Shown: in pieces, positions 21,436 through 33,796 of the stretch | Layout of the letters: each line of letters begins with the position of its first letter | How positions within the stretch are numbered: position 1 is the stretch's first letter | From: Cytauxzoon felis | Taxonomy: Eukaryota; Apicomplexa; Aconoidasida; Piroplasmida; Theileriidae | Assembly (NCBI GenBank): GCA_020283715.1 | Contig: JAIQCW010000206.1 | Coordinates: forward strand, 1-64,000 | Direction of reading: 5' to 3' | Length of the DNA: 64,000 nt | Program-made: the position numbers and the translations under genes | The notes under the pieces: model-generated | What the model saw: the letters and a program-made list of their open reading frames with translations, nothing else | The model's database searches: none | Told to the model about the DNA's origin: nothing

Positions 21436-21882
21436 TTTATAGGAAAGAAGTAAGTATAGATTCCTATAGGCTCTAAAATACCCTTACATATTATCCTAAT
21501 ACTTCTAACCGATGTCTATTCCATTATTAATAAGCATTTTCGTTGATATTCAACATATAAATTCATTTAAACTACATTTGACTGATTTATTTCCATAATA
21601 TAAAAAGCTTTTAAAATATTGCGAGGGTGTTTGTGTGACGTTAAATCACGGGGTAGTACAGCGAATGTGGTACGGCCTGAGTAATTGATAATAAATAATG
21701 ATTGATAAACATTGTAATATTTTAGTATATTTTAAAATAATGAATAATTTATTCTATATATCTACAGTATATGATCGGAAATGACTCAAAATTTAACTAT
21801 ATGGGTACATAGCAATATTTGAACTATAGAAACCAGCTTTTGGATGTAAACATGGTATGGAATAGAAGTATATTTGAAAGAT
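21436..21882. other. AT-rich intergenic region, divergent promoters
   Basis: 447 bp between divergently transcribed TilS and the SLC33A1-like gene. I see no ORF, tRNA or repeat module; it presumably holds both promoters. Confidence 0.5.
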
Positions 21883-24800
21883 ATGGAGGTATTAAAAGAT
21901 GAATTGTATAGTATTGATACATTAAGTGCATTAGAAATCAATAATAAGAGTATAGAGCGCAGGGATATATATTCCATATTGTTATTACTATTATTATATA
22001 CTATACAGGGTATACCTATAGGATTACGTGAAGCTATACCTATTGTAATTAATAAAAGAGCATCATATTCAGAAATCGCATTCTTTTCATTAGCTGGGAT
22101 ACCATTTTGTTTAAAATTAGTATGGGCACCCATATTAGATTTTGTATATATAAAACGTTTCGGAAAGAGGAAAACATGGCTAATACCTGTTCAATTATTA
22201 TGTGGTATATTATTGTTATATGGTAGCATTAATAATAAAATAGATATATGGTTAGGAATTGATGATAATCCCGTAAATACTACAGCATTAATGATATATT
22301 TCCTATTATTACATTTTCTAGTAGCTACACAAGATATAGCTGTAGATGGATGGGCATTAACTATGTTACCATCTCATTTAAAACATCATGCATCAACTTG
22401 TAATGCTGTTGGACAAGCATTTGGTATAAATATTGCATTTATCGGATTCATTACACTAAATACACAAGAATCTTGTACAACAATCTATCGTATTTGGGTT
22501 AAATTTTGTAAATTTTTTTCAATCGCATATCTAAACATCGATCCAGATAATGAAATTGTAGGACCCTTTGTTACATTGTCAGGTTTTACAAAATTCTTTG
22601 GGATCCTAATCATATTATGTACACTAATCATTTCATTTAAAATGGAAACCGAAGATAAACCAACCATAGAAGAACCAGATATCGAACTTTCTAATATTAC
22701 AATCGTCAAAAATGAACTCAGCAATAACAAAACCATATTTGGTATTTATAAAACCGTCAAAAAGGTTTGTTGTTGAGAAATAATACGACGTCTCCTTTTA
22801 TACTTATCCTTTCAATTCCAACTGAGGTCAGTCTTGCAGACAGCTTCTTCTATTTAGCTCCCCCTCCGCTTCCCTGAGATCAGCTACGGGTTCCACCTGA
22901 GGTCAATAATCACTGTATTCCAATTCTTTATTTTCACCTCGAAATTTGAAGGAAATCCTGAATTTCTGGGGAAACTCCTGAAGATTGTGGAACGACTATT
23001 AAATGAATTTCTGATCTCAATACTTCATTGAAGAGGGACATTAACGCTTTATCTATTATTATCATCATCCTCACTTCATTCCAATTTATATTCATTGAGA
23101 TATCTTCTCAAACATGGATTCCATCACTTTATCCTTATCTCGTCGAGATTAGTTTTATAACCTCAAGTGGAACCCGAGAACGATCTACGGGAGTTTGAGG
23201 GGGAAGTAAATAGAAGAGCTGTCTGCAAGAGGAAGAGAGTTGGATTGGATCTCAGTGGAAGTGCCGCATGACAAAAAGGCAATCTTGACATATCACTCAT
23301 ACTATGGAACAATATTTATTTCGATTCCAAATTCTATGCATGTTTTATTTTTTAGATTTCATTGTTACGTCCTGTTCGAACATTAATTTTCGCATTGGTT
23401 ACGAAAACTATTTATTCATGTTTGACTGAAGTATCGGATTTAAAGTTGTTAGAAAAGGGTTTGCCAAAGGATGTGTTGGCATTAATGTCTCCTATAATGG
23501 TCCCTATAGAGATTATCGCACCCGCAATTGTATGTTGGATAATTAAATATTTTTAATCATAAATATTTTCCTTATAGATTGCACGATATATTGAAGTATA
23601 TACAGTAACAGGATTAATAATAATATGTCTAAATTTAAAAATCGTATCATACATATTCAATCTAAGTAAGTTTATCGAGTATTATACTTATAGGTTCTTG
23701 AATTGTCCTGCCGTCAGCCTCCTCTATTTACCTCCCTCCGCTTCACTGAGATCAGCTACGGGTTAATGATATAATTGTTTTTAAATAACGGGAGGGGGAT
23801 AATTTGGATTGACTAGGAAAAAATGAAAGGAAAATGGTTGGAATAAAAACATGGATTTTTGGTGGTACAAATAAAACTCCTCATAGTAGTATAACTAACA
23901 ATGAACGTAAGGCTCATGGTAGGGCATCAATGTTTTTTGCTGGTTTCATCATGTTGACCCCTCACAGAATTGCCATGACTTGTGCTCCACATATTCTTAA
24001 ACGTTATCACTTGCCACCTGAAGTCGTCCCCCTTTTTATTTATAAGATCCACGCTCCAATGGAGCTTAGTGGTTTAATAGGTCAATTATTGACGAACATA
24101 ATTTTATGGATATGCAGATATTCTAATGCTGATAGAAGGATATTTAGAGGTTTCTCTATTAGTTTCACTTGGCTAATGTTCTTTTCAACTGTTTTATCAT
24201 TCATCCTTTTATACTCTGGTAGTGACTATGGACATTTTAACTACTTTTTCTGGAGTATTATCTTAATGACCTTTACAAACGGTTTATACTGTTCTTCCGC
24301 ATTTAAATTAGAAGGTATTATTGCGTCCATGTATGGTGCCGGGATTCCTTCATCAGGATTTTTCACCTTCTTTTTACATAAATTTTGTAAATGGTCATCC
24401 GTTAGATTTGATTGGGAAGATTTTGACCATTCTATCCTAAAGGTCCAATTTTGGGTCACTGTAATTACTTTATTTATATCTTCAACCATATGGACGGTGG
24501 ACATAGGCATCGATATATGGGATACACAGTCTGGCGGTACAAGCAACACATCTATTGATTTTGGGAATTCAGCTGGGACTTCTGGTAAACTTCAAAATCC
24601 ACTTGAAGGTCTCAAAGACAAATATGAAGTTAAGCTTGAGAAGGATACCCAATACAAAGCACGCCCTCTATCCGGTACTACTGGTGAAATTACTGTTGAA
24701 CAAGTAAATGAACAAACTCAACACGGTGGCAACACAAAATATAAAGGTTATAGACATTATATCACAGGTGTAACTAACACTGACAGGGTTAATCGTATTA

Positions 24801-27800
24801 CGATATACGGTCACATTACGGATGGTATTCTTCAAACTGTGCTTGATGGTCAGCAATTTAATGCTGGAGGAGGTGTATACGTATATTTTCCACTGGATGG
24901 AAGTGGTAACCCTGAACTAAATAAACCTCTGTTGATATGCTTATCTGCAAACGGTCAAGCAGGATCTAGTAATACATGGTATAAACGTGAGACGGGTAAT
25001 ACATGGACAGATGTATCGCGTAATTATGATGAAATATCTCCAGGTGGAACCTCAAATCAAATTGTACAAGATCTTAAAGATAAACTCGGTCCAATTAGTC
25101 CTCCTGATACAGGTTATGATATAACAGATCTCGTTGTAAAATTGGATTACGCCCCCAAGAGTGATAAAGCTGCTGATATAATTAAATATCGTACGGGTAA
25201 TAAACAAGTTACTGTTACACCAATCTCTGGTAATAATTTCAAGGGTTATAAGCATGATCTTGGCGATCGTGTGACTATAGATAAAGTCAAAATACATAAT
25301 ACTGAGATAACACAAATTGGTATTGCTGATCTTAACGGTAAACGATTCGTATATGTGTACTATCATAAGACTGAAGATCCTAATCTTAAAAAACCATACT
25401 TAATATGTTTAGCCGTTACAGATGGAGCTAGTAGAGATAATAAATGGTATAAACGTACGGGAAATACTACTTGGGGAGATGCAGACAATTTTGGTGAAAC
25501 TGATGATCCAAATCTAATTAACACATTTGAAACTAAACTCGGTCAAATTAAAGATGACCTTGGTTCTACTGATACAGGTTATACATCAACATCTAATGAT
25601 ATAGATGCGAGTGTAACACCTACTCTAGAAGCTGTTGATAAGGAAGCTTTATATGGAATAATAGGTAAACAAATTACAGTTACAAAGACAAATGGTAAGA
25701 TGAATAATGGAGTTCCATCTGATTATGTGTCATACGTTCATAAACTTCCAACGGATGGTCAATTCACATTGTCTTCTGTTAAACACAATGGCATTGCATT
25801 AGAGGGAATCCCTACTAATACCGCAAATGTTACAGCGGTCTGTGTATATTATACATCAGAGGATACAGATCATGAATTCCCATTAATTGTATGTGTTAAG
25901 AAAGGTAATAATACTCAGACATATTATAAAAGAGGGAATACATGGGATGTAGAACCTACTCTTAAAAATGTAGATCCAGATGGTCTTGACCCTGATAAAG
26001 AAGAAGCCAATAAGGGTATTCATCAACTTTTTGATACAAACGCTGCAGATTGGTCTCCTATATCCATGCTGGCTTGTTCTCTAGGGACGGTATATTTTTT
26101 TTATCCATCCATTAGCCCTTATCAGTTGGTAGATTATAATGTTGGAAAGAGAATAGATTTATGGGTTCAATTTACAGCTGCTATTCCAAACTTTGGTGTA
26201 GCTATATTAGATATTATTGAAGGCGCAACTGGCACTAAATGTGGTCCCAGCAAGCATTGGAATAAGGGTGATAAAAGTGATAAATATTATTACTTATGGC
26301 ATCTTTCCTGGCTGGCTTTTATACCATACCTTTTGTGCATTTACATTTTCATGACTTTATTACATTTTCCTGATGGTTTTATTTCCCGACTCATTAATGG
26401 AAACCCTATAGTTATTGGACTCATTGGTAATACCTTCAATTTCTTCCAGGAATGTTTGGAATCCATAGGATTTGCAGGCGCCGGTGCACAAGGGGACAAT
26501 TTTAATGACGATATTGCCGCATTCAATGTGTTGTATACATATGTTTTTATGATAATATCCATGGTTATCCGGGATTTAATCATGGGAAAATTTGGTGGTA
26601 AAATGAAACTAATGATTGGACCTCGAGTGGAACCCGTAGCTGATCTCAGGGAAGCGGAGGGGGAGGTAAATAGAAGAGGCCTCCACGGCGAGTGGCAAGA
26701 CCTCAGGTGGAGAGCTGTCTGCAAGACAAACGAGCTACCGCAACTGGATAAGAAATCTGGACTGTAGATTTGAATGCAAGACGTTGTAGTTTAGATTTTA
26801 TCGACTCAAATACATATTTCTATAGTATTTATATATGGAACGGGTTTATATTATAGTTATGTTGGTGATGGTAATACGATATTGAAGTTTTTATATTTTT
26901 TCTATTTATTTTTTTACATTTTTCTTTCGTAAATTAACATCAATGATAACTTTCATATCAGATGTAGCATTATTCGCCAAAAAATCCGATCCTAAAGTTG
27001 GTGGAACTTATATGACACTACTCAATACCGTATCTAATCTTGGATACTTCTGCTCATCATCACTCGCATTAGCCATCGTTGATCCACTCACCATCAGTAA
27101 GTTACAATTACAAAAATACAAACATATATATATAACGAAACTATAACACAACTATATTCATCCTACTCTCCTTCCACCTGAGATCCAATCCACCTCCCTT
27201 CGTCCTGCCGTCAGCTCTCCACCTGATGTTACAACCAACTCTCTTCGTCTTGCAGACAGCTCTTTTAATTACCTATCTCTAAAGAGTATAGCCACTCCCG
27301 GAGATCGTGGTGAAGGTAGTGATGGAATGAAGAGTAGTACAGGACCTCAAGTGGAGAACCCGCAGCTGATCTCAGGGAAGCGAAGGGGAAGTAAATAGAA
27401 GATGCCACCACGGCGAGTGGAAGAGAGGTGGATTAGACTTCAGGTAGAACAACTACTGTGTCTATAAGAATATGCCTTAAGTGTTGTAGACAATATATTG
27501 CCTGTGTCATTCTTTGTGATGATGAATACATTCCAGACATTTAAATATAGAGATAAGAATTAGATAATTTAATTATAAATGATTAAATATATTTAAAAAA
27601 TATAAAAAAAATTATTATGATTCTTATTTCTCTATATATAATTTATGTTTTATATAATTATGATGTAATATTATAGGTGGTGTATTAGATGGTATATATA
27701 TAGAGTATATTATATGTTTATTGATGAGTATAATAAGTTTACCATATTATAAAAAGATATTTTATGATATGGAAATGTATGAATTATATGAATGGCACAT

Positions 27801-27807
27801 AAACTAA
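21883..27807 (+). CDS. Acetyl-CoA transporter (SLC33A1/AT-1-like), split by a nested gene
   Basis: Six exons (21883-22764, 23356-23529, 23578-23665, 26826-26870, 26962-27096, 27677-27807) join in phase to about 484 residues. Family landmarks: DIYSILLLLLLYTIQGIPIGL, SLAGIPFCLKLVWAPILDF, ATQDIAVDGWALTML, ELKL-like DLKLLEKGLPKDVLALM, YSYVGDVALFAKKSDP and VGGTYMTLLNTVSNLG. The product is an MFS-fold carrier that moves acetyl-CoA into the ER/Golgi lumen. Exon 4 is only 45 nt and is supported by its match to the YSMYVSIMAFNAKVSDP region of SLC33A1. Intron 3 (23666-26825) contains the complete 23834-26767 membrane gene on the same strand. Introns 1 and 5 contain modular repeats. Confidence 0.85.
22815..23255 (-). 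repeat. Composite repeat in SLC33A1 intron 1 (modules plus 250-bp core)
   Basis: Reversed separator, CTTGCAGAC hairpin and reversed M1 (CCCTGAGATCAGCTACGGG), then a reversed R2 core (about 22915-23160), then forward separator, M1b (CCCGAGAACGATCTACGGG) and the CTGTCTGCAAGA hairpin. Again the flanks are inverted around the core. Confidence 0.85.
23705..23765 (-). repeat. Modular repeat upstream of the 23834 gene
   Basis: CTGCCGTCAG hairpin and reversed M1 ending CTACGGGTTAATGA. This is fused to the gene's 5' region at the same point as in the 14895 and 58642 genes. Confidence 0.85.
23783..23808 (+). promoter_or_regulatory. Conserved 5' box of the membrane family (23834 gene)
   Basis: AAATAACGGGAGGGGGATAA then TTTGGA, 25 bp before the start codon. 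Confidence 0.65.
23834..26767 (+). CDS. Multi-pass membrane protein with three FAINT-like repeats (nested in SLC33A1 intron 3)
   Basis: A 977-residue single-exon ORF starting MVGIKTWIFGG. The N-terminal half has TPHRIAMTCAPHILKRYHLPP, FIYKIHAPMEL and about six helices. Residues about 250-720 hold three FAINT-like units ([20 protein letters not shown] motifs). The C-terminal half has WSPISMLACSLGTVYFFYPSI and the final helices. After the last helix (KFGGKMKLMIG) the frame runs into a modular repeat and the last about 45 residues ([16 protein letters not shown]...) are repeat-encoded, whereas the 14895 paralogue stops at that junction. It lies entirely inside an intron of the acetyl-CoA transporter on the same strand, flanked by inverted M1 modules. 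Confidence 0.85.
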   Translation: MVGIKTWIFGGTNKTPHSSITNNERKAHGRASMFFAGFIMLTPHRIAMTCAPHILKRYHLPPEVVPLFIYKIHAPMELSGLIGQLLTNIILWICRYSNADRRIFRGFSISFTWLMFFSTVLSFILLYSGSDYGHFNYFFWSIILMTFTNGLYCSSAFKLEGIIASMYGAGIPSSGFFTFFLHKFCKWSSVRFDWEDFDHSILKVQFWVTVITLFISSTIWTVDIGIDIWDTQSGGTSNTSIDFGNSAGTSGKLQNPLEGLKDKYEVKLEKDTQYKARPLSGTTGEITVEQVNEQTQHGGNTKYKGYRHYITGVTNTDRVNRITIYGHITDGILQTVLDGQQFNAGGGVYVYFPLDGSGNPELNKPLLICLSANGQAGSSNTWYKRETGNTWTDVSRNYDEISPGGTSNQIVQDLKDKLGPISPPDTGYDITDLVVKLDYAPKSDKAADIIKYRTGNKQVTVTPISGNNFKGYKHDLGDRVTIDKVKIHNTEITQIGIADLNGKRFVYVYYHKTEDPNLKKPYLICLAVTDGASRDNKWYKRTGNTTWGDADNFGETDDPNLINTFETKLGQIKDDLGSTDTGYTSTSNDIDASVTPTLEAVDKEALYGIIGKQITVTKTNGKMNNGVPSDYVSYVHKLPTDGQFTLSSVKHNGIALEGIPTNTANVTAVCVYYTSEDTDHEFPLIVCVKKGNNTQTYYKRGNTWDVEPTLKNVDPDGLDPDKEEANKGIHQLFDTNAADWSPISMLACSLGTVYFFYPSISPYQLVDYNVGKRIDLWVQFTAAIPNFGVAILDIIEGATGTKCGPSKHWNKGDKSDKYYYLWHLSWLAFIPYLLCIYIFMTLLHFPDGFISRLINGNPIVIGLIGNTFNFFQECLESIGFAGAGAQGDNFNDDIAAFNVLYTYVFMIISMVIRDLIMGKFGGKMKLMIGPRVEPVADLREAEGEVNRRGLHGEWQDLRWRAVCKTNELPQLDKKSGL
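26618..26745 (+). repeat. Modular repeat translated as the C-terminus of the 23834 gene
   Basis: GACCTCGAGTGGA, M1, the CCACGGCGAGTGG hairpin, a separator, then the CTGTCTGCAAGAC hairpin. M1 is in the [14 protein letters not shown] frame, as in the helicase and the TBP-like gene. Confidence 0.9.
27170..27450 (+). repeat. Modular repeat in SLC33A1 intron 5
   Basis: Two tandem left ends (CTGCCGTCAG and CTTGCAGACAG hairpins, each preceded by a separator), forward M3, a separator, forward M1 and the CCACGGCGAGTGG right end. Confidence 0.9.
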
Positions 27808-27896
27808 TAATTATTATGGGTGGGGTCTAGATATATATAAGATTTAATTTATTATATAGATGAATGTAGAATATATGATATATATTTTAAATAAAG

Positions 27897-29510
27897 ATGT
27901 CTAATTATAATAAAGAAGATTCTATTGATACAACATTAGTAAAGGGTAATAATAATAATAGTGGTAGTAGATTATATAAAAATACAGGTATAAAAACACA
28001 TGGATATAAAAATAGTAGAGATAAAAATGAATTAGATACAGAATATCAAAAAACATCATATAATAATACATGGAATAATGAAAATAATACAACAACAATA
28101 AATACTACTAATACTATACCATTTGATAATAATAATAATAAATATTTACATAATAATAATACTACTACATATTATAATACAGGATTATATACATATAATA
28201 ATAATTTACCTATCAATACTAATTTTAATAAAATTTCATTTCAAAATTATACATCTGAGAAATTAGAAGAAATCGCTTATTCATTTACATATCATTATTA
28301 TTCATTATTTAATAATAATCCATTAAATATGTTTAATTTGTACTCCAAAGAAGGGTCATTATCTAAACCTAATCTTACAGGACAACAAACTATTGCATAT
28401 TCTCATAATGAAATCAAAAATTATTATAAACAATATGAAAATAAACAAATCTCTTGCAATGTCAAAAATATCAATGTACTCTCCGTCAATAATCAACCAC
28501 TCATACTCATACTCATCAATGGTACACTCTTTTGTGCCAATTATCATAAAGTCTTCTCACAAACCGTACTACTCTCCGGGGACCCAAATAGAAATAAATA
28601 CCATATTCTCAATGATATCACCTACGAATATCATGGTAAGATCATAACTTAATATATATCATACCAATCCACTCCACCTGAGGTTACCACCACCGTTGGT
28701 CTTGCAGACAGCTCTCCACCTGAGGTTACAACCAATGTTCCACTCGGCGTGGAGCCTTCTTCCAATTACCTATCTCTAAAGAGTAGAGCCACTCCCAGAG
28801 ATCGTGGCGAAGAATCCGAGACGATCAATGGGAGTCGAGGTGAGGTAAATGGAGAGCCACCACGGCGAGTGGAATGAAGAGTAATACTGGACCTCGAGTG
28901 GAACCCGTAGCTGATCTCAGGGAAGCGAAGGGAGAAGTAATTAGAAGAGGCCGCCACGGCGAGTGGAACGTAAGGCTCTAACCTCAGGTGGAACGGCGAG
29001 TGGAACGCAAGGTTGTAACCTAGGTGGAGTGGATTGGACCTCAGGTGGTTATGTATAAATTTATTATAAATATTATTATAGTTGAGGTTGATTTGGAGGA
29101 TTCTAATAGACAAAGTTCTAGATCGATGGATGTGGGTTTAAGATGATTAATTATTAAAATTTTTTATATAGAATGAGGACAGTTTCAAATTGGCGATATT
29201 TGGTATACCTCCGATGGTGACAGAAGGGATATTAAAGGACATATTGAATCAGCGTTTGAAGAGATTGAATACGGATGGTTATGTATTGGAGATTGTATTG
29301 AGGCCACGTAGGAATAAGGTATCTGATGAGTCATCATTGTATGCGTTTGTAAAGTTTGATAGTCAATTGACGGTGGAGACATTATTGATGAATGGTTTAC
29401 AGATTTATGATAAGGATGTTACATTAGAGCATTATAGAAGAGTTCCTAGTACTGATGTTAAGCGTAATAATATGAAGCCATCGAGTATATTTAATAGAGT
29501 AAAGAGATGA
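27897..29510 (+). CDS. NTF2-domain and RRM protein (G3BP/Rasputin-like)
   Basis: Exon 1 (27897 to about 28636) has an Asn/Thr-rich N-terminus of about 115 residues. An NTF2-like domain follows: AYSFTYHYYSLFNNNPLNMFNLYSKEGSLS, IKNYYKQY, INVLSVNNQPLILILINGTL, and HKVFSQTVLLSGDPNRNKYHILND. The exon around 29180-29510 encodes an RRM-like fold (AIFGIPPMVTEGILKDILNQ ... SLYAFVKFDSQLTVETLL). NTF2 followed by RRM is the G3BP layout; these bind RNA and regulate mRNA in the cytoplasm. The direct join CATG|GTAAG to the 29160 acceptor is out of phase, so a further small exon, or two genes, cannot be excluded. The intervening intron carries modular repeats. Confidence 0.6.
28665..29050 (+). repeat. Modular repeat cluster in the NTF2/RRM gene intron
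   Basis: Several left-end units, then forward M3, a short M1-like piece encoding ETINGSRGEVNGE, forward M1, and several right-end units with CCACGGCGAGTGG and separators. The array shows repeated addition of terminal units. Confidence 0.85.
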
Positions 29511-29579
29511 TTAATATTAGACATGCATAATGGTGCTTTAATATAATTTTTTATATATAAAATTGTACATATATATTAA

Positions 29580-30930
29580 ATGTATAAATCGCAGACGGCA
29601 TCTAGCCGTTCTATATTATCTAATAGGTTTTATGCCGACTGTGAGAATGCATCTGAGGGTTTCTTATATAAGAGTTGTCAAATGCAGTGTAATAAAAATA
29701 AAAATAATGAAAGAATACTTAATGATGATATATTAAATTTATTTTATAATTTAACATCTTGTTGTTTAGGTAATAGACATGATAGAAGGTCAGATGATTA
29801 TACATTTATAGGTAACGTCTTGAATGATTATTAATAATCTTAATTAGGATATGAAATTGATGATTTAACATTAACTAATGAATCATCATCAATTACTAGA
29901 TCATCAATTAGAAATTCTAAAGTATGTTTATATTATATCAATATATGATATTATTAAGATCATATGGATAATTGAACCATCAAAAAGATATAAAGACATG
30001 AATATAGAATATAATAATGCATGTTGGATGTTATTAAATTGGTCATCTAGAATAATTAAAGGTGAAAGTATAAATAAAAGTTTAATAAATTCATTAATTA
30101 ATGAATGTATAAAGAAGAATAATCGTATAGATTTCATATCAAAGAATATTATAAAATCATTTAATGGTCTTGAATTAGCTGTATGTATTATAATAATTAT
30201 TTATATTAATATAATTAGGAAGATATTAATGATATAGAAATGAATGATGGCATATCAGCTATTGATATATTAATAGATAATTTAAATAATTATATTAATG
30301 ATGATAAAATTACATTTATATTTTTAATTAAAAAAGAATGTTGTTTTGGTATTTTTTATACAAATAGAGGTGATTTTATATTTCCAAACTACATCAACAC
30401 TATTAATTATTAAAGGTTCATATAATGATTTAATTATATTTGAAATTATATCAATTAATAAAACAAATACAAAATTTACTACACGTTTTATATCATTTCA
30501 ATGGTAAATGATCTTCTCCTATAATTTTTATACATTTAGTATAAATGATATCAATGATTATTTATTAAAATCTAAATCAATACATGTAAGTATAATAATT
30601 ATTTCTATTAATATTCTATAGATTAATTCTAAAATTTATATTAAAATATTCAACATTGCATCAATACCACATTTATGGCCTGATGAAAATAAATTAAATA
30701 ATGTAAGTTGATGATATGAAATTAATATTAAATTATAGATTAAAAGTAAAGGTATGTTTAATAAAGATTCAAATCACAACATACTACAGTATCAAATAAT
30801 AAAGATGGACAAGGTATAGTATTATAAAAAAATAATCTATAAATTGAATCCAGATCATCTACTAGAAAAAGATCCTAAATTTCATGCTAAATATATCTAT
30901 CATCATGTCAAAAAAATGTCAAAAATAGAA
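29580..30930 (+). CDS. Unrecognised multi-exon gene
   Basis: Starts MYKSQTASSRSILSNRFYAD at 29580 and continues through at least seven small exons separated by clean 30-60 nt GT-AG introns. Examples of the encoded segments are GYEIDDLTLTNESSSITRS, IIWIIEPSKRYKDMNIEYNN, EDINDIEMNDGISAIDILID, KECCFGIFYTNRGSYNDLII, and IYIKIFNIASIPHLWPDENK. The protein is hydrophilic and Asn/Ile-rich, without a signal peptide or membrane segment. I do not recognise a family, and the exact last exon (near 30800-30930) is not resolved. The exon-intron pattern and conserved phases argue that it is a real gene. Confidence 0.5.
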
Positions 30931-30969
30931 TGAACATAAAAAAATATTAATGGGGGAAGTGGGGGTAAA

Positions 30970-31670
30970 AAACACATTCCACCTGAGGTCCAATCACGTC
31001 TCTTCGTCTTGCAGACAGCTCTCCACCTAGGTCCAATCCTACTCTGTTCCACTTGCCGTCCCACCTGAGGTCGTCCTGCCGTCAGCTCTTTTAATTACCT
31101 ATCTCTAAAGAGTACAGCCACTCCCAGAGATCGTGGCGGTGATAGGTTAGTGATGGATCATCCATCATGGGAATGATCGAAGATCGTGCTAAGGATGTCT
31201 TAGATGTAACCTCAGGTGGAATACCCGAGAACGATCTACGGGAGTTTGAGGGGGAGGTAAATAGAGGAAGCTGTCTGCAAGACGAAGGAAGAGGTGATGG
31301 TGATGAGTACACGACCTCAAGTGGAGAAAATGGGGTAAAAGAGGTTTATGGGGATAAAAAACCTCATAATAATGATAATAAACCCCATGAAATACCTGAG
31401 ATACATGTTGATAATGAGTACAGGACCTCAAGTGGACCACCCGTAGCTGATCTCAGGGAAGCGGAGGGAGAGGTAAATAGAGAAGCTGTCTGAAAGACGA
31501 CGAAAGTTGGAGAATATAGTGATGTAACCTCAAGTGGAGCTGAATTACCTGGAAGCGATCTACGGGAGCTGGAATGGGAAGTAAATGAAGGAGCTGACGG
31601 CAGGACGACCTCAGGTGGAACTGCTAGTGGAATAAGAGTTGGATTGGACCTCATGTGGAATGGTGTTTTT
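30970..31670 (+). repeat. Largest modular repeat cluster (intergenic)
   Basis: About 700 bp between the unrecognised gene and GPN3: left-end units, forward M3, separator, M1b (CCCGAGAACGATCTACGGG), hairpin, separators, M1, the M1 variant encoding PGSDLRELEWEVN, and closing hairpins. Much of the 31167-31493 stretch is open in the usual module frame, but I do not call it a gene. Confidence 0.9.
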
Positions 31671-31731
31671 TATCCCCACGATAGAACGATATCTTACAAT
31701 ATACTTGATATATATAATTGTATCTAGAAAA

Positions 31732-32965
31732 TTAGGATAGATCAAATTTGGTATTGGGTTCTGCATCTTCTCCATATTGTAGTGCGATATCGGTGGTAAC
31801 GAGTATTTGTTGTAATGATTCTTCGTCATTAATATTGAGTGGTATAAAACTAACGAGATTATAATCTTCTAATAACAATGCAAATGCATTATTTAATCTT
31901 TTATAATTTAAAGGTAAATTATCATCTAATGATTGTATTAAATCATCACCACTCTTATTTATACTAGAATATAATGTATTATAATCAATCTCTAAATCAT
32001 CATCTACTTCTAATAATTCATTATAATCTTCTACTTCATCATCATCCAAATGATCAAATTTTCTCCCCACATTTTCCCCCATATTATTTTTATATTTTTT
32101 CTTTTGTAATAAATCCCCATAATAATTACCAAATTTATTTTTTTGATAAATTAAATGATTCCTAGATAATCCAAATGTACTACTTGTAATATCAGAGAAT
32201 GGTTTAAGATTGAAATTACCATTAATATTAGTGTCATATAATAAATCACATTTTGTTAATAAATTTAAATGGGGCATCTCAAGATTAGCCATAGCAGCTA
32301 AACCAGCAAGAGATCCAGATATTAATTTTGATGGATCACTCATAAAACTAACATCTAATAGATAAATGGCCACACAATTTATATCTAACCTTTTAAGTAA
32401 TTGTGATATAATTTTTATATAAGGCAGATGTATAAATAACTCAATTTGTCCTGGAGTATCAAATAATAAATATGATTCATCACCATAAGTATCTTCTAGT
32501 TGTTCCGATAACCACTCTATATTATTCACCAATATCTCCGTACTCTTTATTAATGCACCATTAGGGCCCAAATCCTCCTCTTCCAACACCTTACCGATAT
32601 CAACATAATCCCTTATATCAGTATCAAAAGGACTAGTATCTATAGAAGAAGAGTTAAAGGATATAACATACAGAAGTATTGTACATGCTTCAGTGATTGA
32701 GTTGTAGGATGTTGAGGAAGGCAAGACAACACTCACATCAACAAAGCATGTACAATACTTCTATAGATCAATATTCAAACGTACCATTTTTGGTGAAGTT
32801 GGTTCCTTTGGTTCCATTACCGAAGTCAATACCTTCTTCAGTGGCTGGATCAAGATTAATAATATGACATGTCCTTTTACAGGCGTATAAATATTCTTGA
32901 AATACTTTACAGTATGTAGTCTTACCACTACCAGCTGGGCCAAGAACTATCTGAGCATATCTCAT
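31732..32965 (-). CDS. GPN3: GPN-loop GTPase 3
   Basis: Two exons (32965-32833 and 32639-31732) join in phase to about 346 residues. The N-terminus MRYAQIVLGPAGSGKTTYC carries the P-loop, followed by NLDPATEEDTSPFDTDIRDY, the diagnostic GPN insertion LGPNGALIKS, LLFDTPGQIELF (G3) and LLTKCDLL (G4). GPN proteins help assemble and import RNA polymerase II. About 60 Asp/Asn-rich residues (DHLDDDEVEDYNELLEVDDD) are inserted in the C-terminal half, making it longer than the usual about 285 residues. The 193-nt intron carries no recognisable module. Confidence 0.9.
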
Positions 32966-33784
32966 TTATATAGAGCTATGATACAACATCTACCACTTAT
33001 ACAAAGATTAATAAAAAACCTTTTCAATTTACAGACAAAAAACACAGTCAAATTAATGCATAAATTACAGAAGGTGTTTAATTTTATAATTATATAGATA
33101 CTATAGTAATTACTAAAGATAGGTAGCGCTGGTGGTGTAATGTGTAGACCCTGGACGATTGAAGTTCATATAATATTTATATAAATATTACATGATTTTT
33201 GAATTATAAATGTAATTATAATCATTATGAATCTATTAGATTAGTATTTTCATGGAAATATATGGATATTACATGTATTGTCATTATTGAGCATGGGTAA
33301 CGTTTAATATTTTGCGATTTACAATGCATTTATGTAAATTCTAATAAATAATAATTTATAAATTAATGAAATTTAATATATAAACAGTAATAATACGTTT
33401 GGGTTGTATTATGACAGGTATAACATGTAATGGAGCCCAATGTATATACGAGAGTGATAATATATTATAAAGGATAATGTATATATTATATTATGATTAA
33501 GATTATGATTATTTATTATTAATTTCTAATATGTTTTCATAATATAAATTGATAAATAAGTAGATTTTAATTTCATTATCAGTAATTTATAAAAGTTGAG
33601 TTGATGTAATCGCTGTACACTGTATCATCGTCAATTCATATTTGTAGTTGATTTTTGATTTCAAATTTATAATTAAAAAGGTATATAGTTTTTTTTTGAT
33701 AGAAAAAAATCTCTACTATCATTGTTAATAGTACTATTAAGTATACATTTTATTATTGTACTGTTGTAGTGTTGATATAATGAT
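32966..33784. other. AT-rich intergenic region between divergent genes
   Basis: 819 bp between divergent GPN3 and the UBA-like gene. I see AT-rich sequence, poly-T and poly-A tracts near 33690-33710, and no credible ORF, RNA gene or repeat module. Confidence 0.5.
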
Positions 33785-33796
33785 TTGTATATAATA

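Noticed and set aside
28766..29113. Minus-strand ORF of 115 codons between the NTF2 and RRM exons
   Set aside because: It is the reverse strand of a modular repeat cluster within an intron.
31167..31493. Plus-strand ORF with PENDLREFEGEVNR and [14 protein letters not shown]
   Set aside because: It is composed entirely of modular repeat units in their usual open frame, with no flanking gene sequence, intron context or start signal.
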